NCBI GenBank assembly: GCA_964437415.1
Contig: CAYTGN010000004.1
Span: 186,001 to 250,000, forward strand
Direction: 5' to 3'
DNA: 64,000 nt
Origin: CADEDV01 sp964437415
Lineage (GTDB): Bacteria; Bacteroidota; Bacteroidia; Chitinophagales; Chitinophagaceae
The notes beneath the pieces were generated by a model. It worked only from the letters and a program-made list of their open reading frames with translations. It searched no databases and was not told the origin of the DNA. Every line of letters begins with the position of its first letter. Position 1 is the first letter of the stretch. The translations under genes and the position numbers were made by a program. Positions 60,892-64,000 of this stretch are shown here, one piece after another.

Positions 60892-63111
60892 ATGGATAAA
60901 AATCATTTTCCAAACGTATGGGTAGCCGACGACGACCGTGTGGATGGTCTCGCCAAAGTGACCGGCAAAGCAAAATTCTCTGCCGAGTTCAGACCCGAAA
61001 GGCTGGTCTATGGCGTTTTTGTATGCAGCACGATTGCAAAGGGAGCCATCAAAGGCATGTACCTGAACGAAGCAAAGAATGCTCCCGGTGTCATTGACAT
61101 CATTTATTATCTCAACGCACCTGCAGTGCCGGGCTTTAAGCCGGCCGACCGTGCCGCTAACCCGAATGCAAGAGATTTCGCAGGGCTCAAGGTTTTTTAC
61201 AACAACCTCGTGGTGAGCAACGGGCAACCCATTGCACTCGTAGTCGCCGATACATTTGAAAGAGCCGTTCATGCCGCCACCCTGGTAAAAGTTGACTACA
61301 TCAAAGAATCGTCGCAAACCGATTTTGAAAACAACAAGTTCAATGACAAACTGCTCAAGTCCCGCGGCGATTTCCTGCGCAATGAAAAAGATGCCTGGCA
61401 AAAGGCTGAAGTGAAACTGGAAGAAGAATATACCATTCCCATCGAAACCCATAACCCGATGGAGATGCATGCCACCATTGCCCATTGGGAAGGCGATAAA
61501 CTGACCGTGTATGATAAATCGCAGGGACCAAAAGGCGTGCAGGGCGAACTGGCAAGATTGTTTGGACTTAACCAGGACAATGTAAAAGTGATCACCGAAT
61601 ATGTCGGCGGTGCCTTTGGCAGCGCCTTGCGTAGCTGGCCGCATGTGTATGCCGCCGTGATGGCCTCCAAAAAATTAAACCGCCCTGTGAAAGTGACATT
61701 GAACCGGGAACAGATGTTTACCATGGTGGGCTATCGTCCGGAAAGCTGGCAGAAGATCGGCATCGGTGCCGGCAAAGATGGCAAACTCGTTGGCATCACC
61801 CATCATGCGGTGAGCAACACCTCCACTTATGAAGATTTTGGAGAAGGCATTGTGGGTGTTTCGCAATTTCTGTATGACTGTCCGAATGTAAATACGACCT
61901 ACAAGATATTGCCGCTCGACATCAACACTCCCACCTGGATGCGTGGCCCCGGCCCTGCCACCGGTTGTTTTGCATTGGAGTCTGCATTAGACGAACTCAG
62001 TTATCAATTAAACATTGACCCTATTGAACTGCGCCTGCTCAATCATGCCGAAGTGCATCCGCAAAGTAAACTGCCCTGGACCAGCAAATACCTGAAAGAA
62101 TGTTATGCACTCGGCAAAGAAAAAATAGGCTGGCACAACCGGCCGAAACAACCGGGCACTTTAAAAGAAGAGGGTATGCTGGCAGGTTATGGCATGGCCG
62201 TAGGTGTATTTGGCGCCGGCCGCAGCCCGGCAACGGCCAAAGGTTTTTTGCGCAGTGATGGCAGCCTGCTGTTGCAAAGCGCTGTGAGTGATATGGGGCC
62301 GGGCACTTCCACCGCTATGGTGAGGATCGGCAGTGAACATATGGGGATGGATGATAAGAAAGTAAGATTTGAACTGGGTGATACGGATTTTCCAACCGGG
62401 CCCACACAGGGTGGTTCCGGTTCGGCCACGGCTGTGGGCTCGGCTGTTATTGCTGTTTGCGATGCGTTGAAAAAAAGCCTGAAGGAAATGGCGATTGAAA
62501 GCATCGCCACTTTCAAAAACCTGAAGCCCGATGATATCAAATACGAGAATGGTAAATTAGTTTCAGAAGCGGATGCATCGGTGAACATTCATTTCACCGA
62601 TCTGCTGAAGCAAAGCGGCAAACCCGAACTGCAGGTTTCCCAATCCACAACGGGATTTGCGCAACGGGATAAATATGCGACTAATTCTTTCTCGGTGCAT
62701 TTTGTAAAACTGCATGTGCATCCCGTGACCGGTGTGATCAAACTGAAACATATTGTTTGTGCGGCCGATGCCGGAAAGATCATCAGTGAAAAAACAGCCC
62801 GCAGCCAGATGGTAGGCGGCGCTGTGGGTGGCATTGGTATGGCGATGACGGAAGAGACCTTACTCGATCATCGCTTTGGCCGCTATATCAACAGCAATTT
62901 TGTGGACTATCATGTGCCTGTTCATGCCGATGTGCCGCCGATGGATGTGGTGTTTACCAACCAGCCTGATTATATCATCAGCCCCACGGGTGCAAAAGGG
63001 ATTGGTGAAATTGCCCTGGTGGGTGTGGCACCGGCGATATTGAACGCCGTGTATAATGCAACAGGAAAGAGGATACGAAATTTACCGGTGACGCCGGATA
63101 AGTTGATTTGA
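60892..63111 (+). CDS. paoC: Molybdopterin-binding catalytic subunit of an aldehyde/xanthine-type oxidoreductase (PaoC-like)
   Basis: 739 residues, one-chain Mo-binding subunit of the xanthine oxidase family: FPNVWVADDDRVDGLAKVTGKAKFSAEFRPERL (N-terminal alpha/beta), EEYTIPIETHNPMEMHATIAHWEGDKLTVYDKSQGPKG, YVGGAFGSALRSWPHVYAAVMASKKLNRPVKVTLNREQMF, GPTQGGSGSATAVGSAV, and the active-site Glu in GAKGIGEIALVGVAPAILNAV. Substrate likely an aldehyde; uncertain. No PaoD-type maturation factor is in the window. Probably a periplasmic complex exported through the Tat signal on PaoA. Confidence 0.9.
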   Translation: MDKNHFPNVWVADDDRVDGLAKVTGKAKFSAEFRPERLVYGVFVCSTIAKGAIKGMYLNEAKNAPGVIDIIYYLNAPAVPGFKPADRAANPNARDFAGLKVFYNNLVVSNGQPIALVVADTFERAVHAATLVKVDYIKESSQTDFENNKFNDKLLKSRGDFLRNEKDAWQKAEVKLEEEYTIPIETHNPMEMHATIAHWEGDKLTVYDKSQGPKGVQGELARLFGLNQDNVKVITEYVGGAFGSALRSWPHVYAAVMASKKLNRPVKVTLNREQMFTMVGYRPESWQKIGIGAGKDGKLVGITHHAVSNTSTYEDFGEGIVGVSQFLYDCPNVNTTYKILPLDINTPTWMRGPGPATGCFALESALDELSYQLNIDPIELRLLNHAEVHPQSKLPWTSKYLKECYALGKEKIGWHNRPKQPGTLKEEGMLAGYGMAVGVFGAGRSPATAKGFLRSDGSLLLQSAVSDMGPGTSTAMVRIGSEHMGMDDKKVRFELGDTDFPTGPTQGGSGSATAVGSAVIAVCDALKKSLKEMAIESIATFKNLKPDDIKYENGKLVSEADASVNIHFTDLLKQSGKPELQVSQSTTGFAQRDKYATNSFSVHFVKLHVHPVTGVIKLKHIVCAADAGKIISEKTARSQMVGGAVGGIGMAMTEETLLDHRFGRYINSNFVDYHVPVHADVPPMDVVFTNQPDYIISPTGAKGIGEIALVGVAPAILNAVYNATGKRIRNLPVTPDKLI

Positions 63112-63235
63112 GTATCCTGCTGTTGGAGGTGGCTCAGTTTACGCTGATTACCAGTACAAACCCGTGATAAGAGTTGCTCACATCTATTAGGCGCAACATT
63201 TTTTTGCCAATTCCATAAATTTTGAAAATCTTTTT

Positions 63236-63243
63236 TACATTTG
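63236..63243 (+). promoter_or_regulatory. -7 box upstream of the MazF-like gene
   Basis: TACATTTG is an exact TAnnTTTG match, 74 nt before the ATG at 63318. No -33 element at the usual distance. Confidence 0.4.
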
Positions 63244-63317
63244 CATCGGCTTTGATTATCCAAAGTTCTTTGACATAAGGGGAAGTATTAGTCGAGACTG
63301 GCACAAATTGAAATTTT

Positions 63318-63674
63318 ATGCCAACCAATTTAAAAAAACCAAAAACAGGAGAAGTATGGCTTGTTGACTTACCCAAAAACAACGGTTATTGTCTTAAAGG
63401 AAAACACCCATGCTTAGTAATACGTAGGTTCGGGAATACAGTTCAGCTAATTCCTATTAGTGAAAATAAAAACAACATACATTTTGCAGAAATACCAATA
63501 GACAGAGGAAAGTGCAACCTCAATAAACATTCGAAAATTAAAATGTGTCAATACACATCAATTACAATAGAAAATTTTATACATAGAATCGGAAAAGCAG
63601 ATAAAGAAACATTAAAAAAAGTAAAAGATTTTATCCTAGAAGGTATTGTAAATTTCATACAAACCGCTGCATAA
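63318..63674 (+). CDS. MazF/PemK-like toxin, no visible antitoxin
   Basis: 118 residues. N-terminus KKPKTGEVWLVDLPKNNGYCLKGKHPCLVIRRFGNTVQLIPIS matches the start of the MazF/PemK RNase fold (GEVWLVD, KxxPCLVI, VQLIPIS). It then continues IHFAEIPIDRGKCNLNKHSKIKMCQYTSITIENFIHRIGKADKETL. The gene is notably A/T-rich. There is no antitoxin-like gene upstream (183-nt gap) or downstream before the next gene, so a classic TA pair is not evident. Confidence 0.65.
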   Translation: MPTNLKKPKTGEVWLVDLPKNNGYCLKGKHPCLVIRRFGNTVQLIPISENKNNIHFAEIPIDRGKCNLNKHSKIKMCQYTSITIENFIHRIGKADKETLKKVKDFILEGIVNFIQTAA

Positions 63675-63757
63675 TAAATACCTCATTTTTTAATCGCCTT
63701 GTCTTGCACAGCTCCCCAATTGTCAAAGTTTATTTTTAATTACAAAAAAAATTAAAT

Positions 63758-64000
63758 ATGCAAGACAAACTCGTACGCATCGGCGTATTTTACGATGGAA
63801 ACTATTTTCTGCAAGTAAGTAACTATTATGCTTATGGACATTCTAGAAAAAGGAGGATAAGCATTTCGGGACTTCATGAATTCATTAAACATCAGGTTTC
63901 CGATGAGGAATCTAACGATGTTAAACTTTGTCAAATAGTTGATGCGCACTACTTCCGTGGAAGACTTAATGCTTCTGACGCAAGTCAACGTGGTGATACA
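63758..64000 (+). CDS. NYN-domain putative RNase, N-terminal part (cut by window edge)
   Basis: 81 codons from the ATG at 63758 to the window end, without stop. LVRIGVFYDGNYFLQVSNYYAYG is the start of a NYN/PIN-like nuclease domain (conserved D and N in VFYDGNY), and KLCQIVDAHYFRGR is the second element. Such proteins act on RNA in processing or defence. A/T-rich like the gene before it, on the same strand 83 nt downstream. Confidence 0.8.
   Translation, partial: MQDKLVRIGVFYDGNYFLQVSNYYAYGHSRKRRISISGLHEFIKHQVSDEESNDVKLCQIVDAHYFRGRLNASDASQRGDT

Noticed and set aside
60748..61644. A 298-codon minus-strand frame over the start of paoC
   Set aside because: Antisense to the well-supported Mo-binding subunit and reading through the MITE-like element; no recognisable domain.

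Overview
The window is chromosomal DNA of a Bacteroidota bacterium, most likely family Chitinophagaceae (inference). The evidence is type IX secretion (T9SS) C-terminal sorting domains, an OMP_b-brl_3-type TonB-dependent receptor, several -7 boxes of the form TAnnTTTG, HU-CCDC81-like and DUF6526 proteins, and sparse Shine-Dalgarno signals. No rRNA or tRNA gene was found. Both edges cut genes: rpmG on the left and a NYN-domain gene on the right.

Layout. 0-13 kb: rpmB-rpmG ribosomal genes, a TonB-dependent receptor, dihydrolipoyl dehydrogenase (lpdA), a T9SS-exported M43 metalloprotease, a glutaminyl-peptide cyclotransferase lipoprotein, a methyltransferase, and a three-gene envelope cluster (1012-residue TPR protein, plug-less outer-membrane barrel, HU-like membrane protein). 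13-30 kb: mostly housekeeping and envelope genes (DoxX, thioesterase, M50 protease, PBP4-type peptidase, Uma2-like protein, CinA, 2-oxo acid dehydrogenase E2, TerC, a Crp-like regulator, a GAF/DHp protein with a degenerate ATPase domain, MscS, an amidase, an exported cyanophycinase, a SWIB protein with a histone-like tail). 30-41 kb: a second T9SS cargo, a serine hydrolase, a cupin, two methyltransferase or lipoprotein genes, a foreign-looking AT-rich gene with palindromic flanks (36.5-38.2 kb), and an S9 peptidase.

41-48 kb holds a complete tryptophan operon, trpE-G-D-C-F-B-A. In front of it is a classic attenuator: a 19-codon leader peptide with three consecutive Trp codons, followed by mutually exclusive antiterminator and terminator stems. 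Short dispersed palindromic repeats sit inside trpE and trpG in frame and at two gene junctions of the operon.

48-63 kb: a TlpA-like thioredoxin, pdxJ, a lipocalin-like/DUF2452 fusion, aconitase, a PspC protein, a BlaI/BlaR1-type pair with a double palindromic operator, a cysteine desulfurase, and a Tat-exported three-subunit molybdenum hydroxylase (PaoABC type) carrying a 192-bp MITE-like repeat between its second and third genes. The last 0.9 kb is AT-rich, with a MazF/PemK-like gene without a visible antitoxin and the start of a NYN-domain nuclease gene.

The strongest candidates for something undescribed are the trp attenuator, the cassette-like AT-rich locus with nested inverted repeats, and the mobile palindromes tolerated inside coding sequences.
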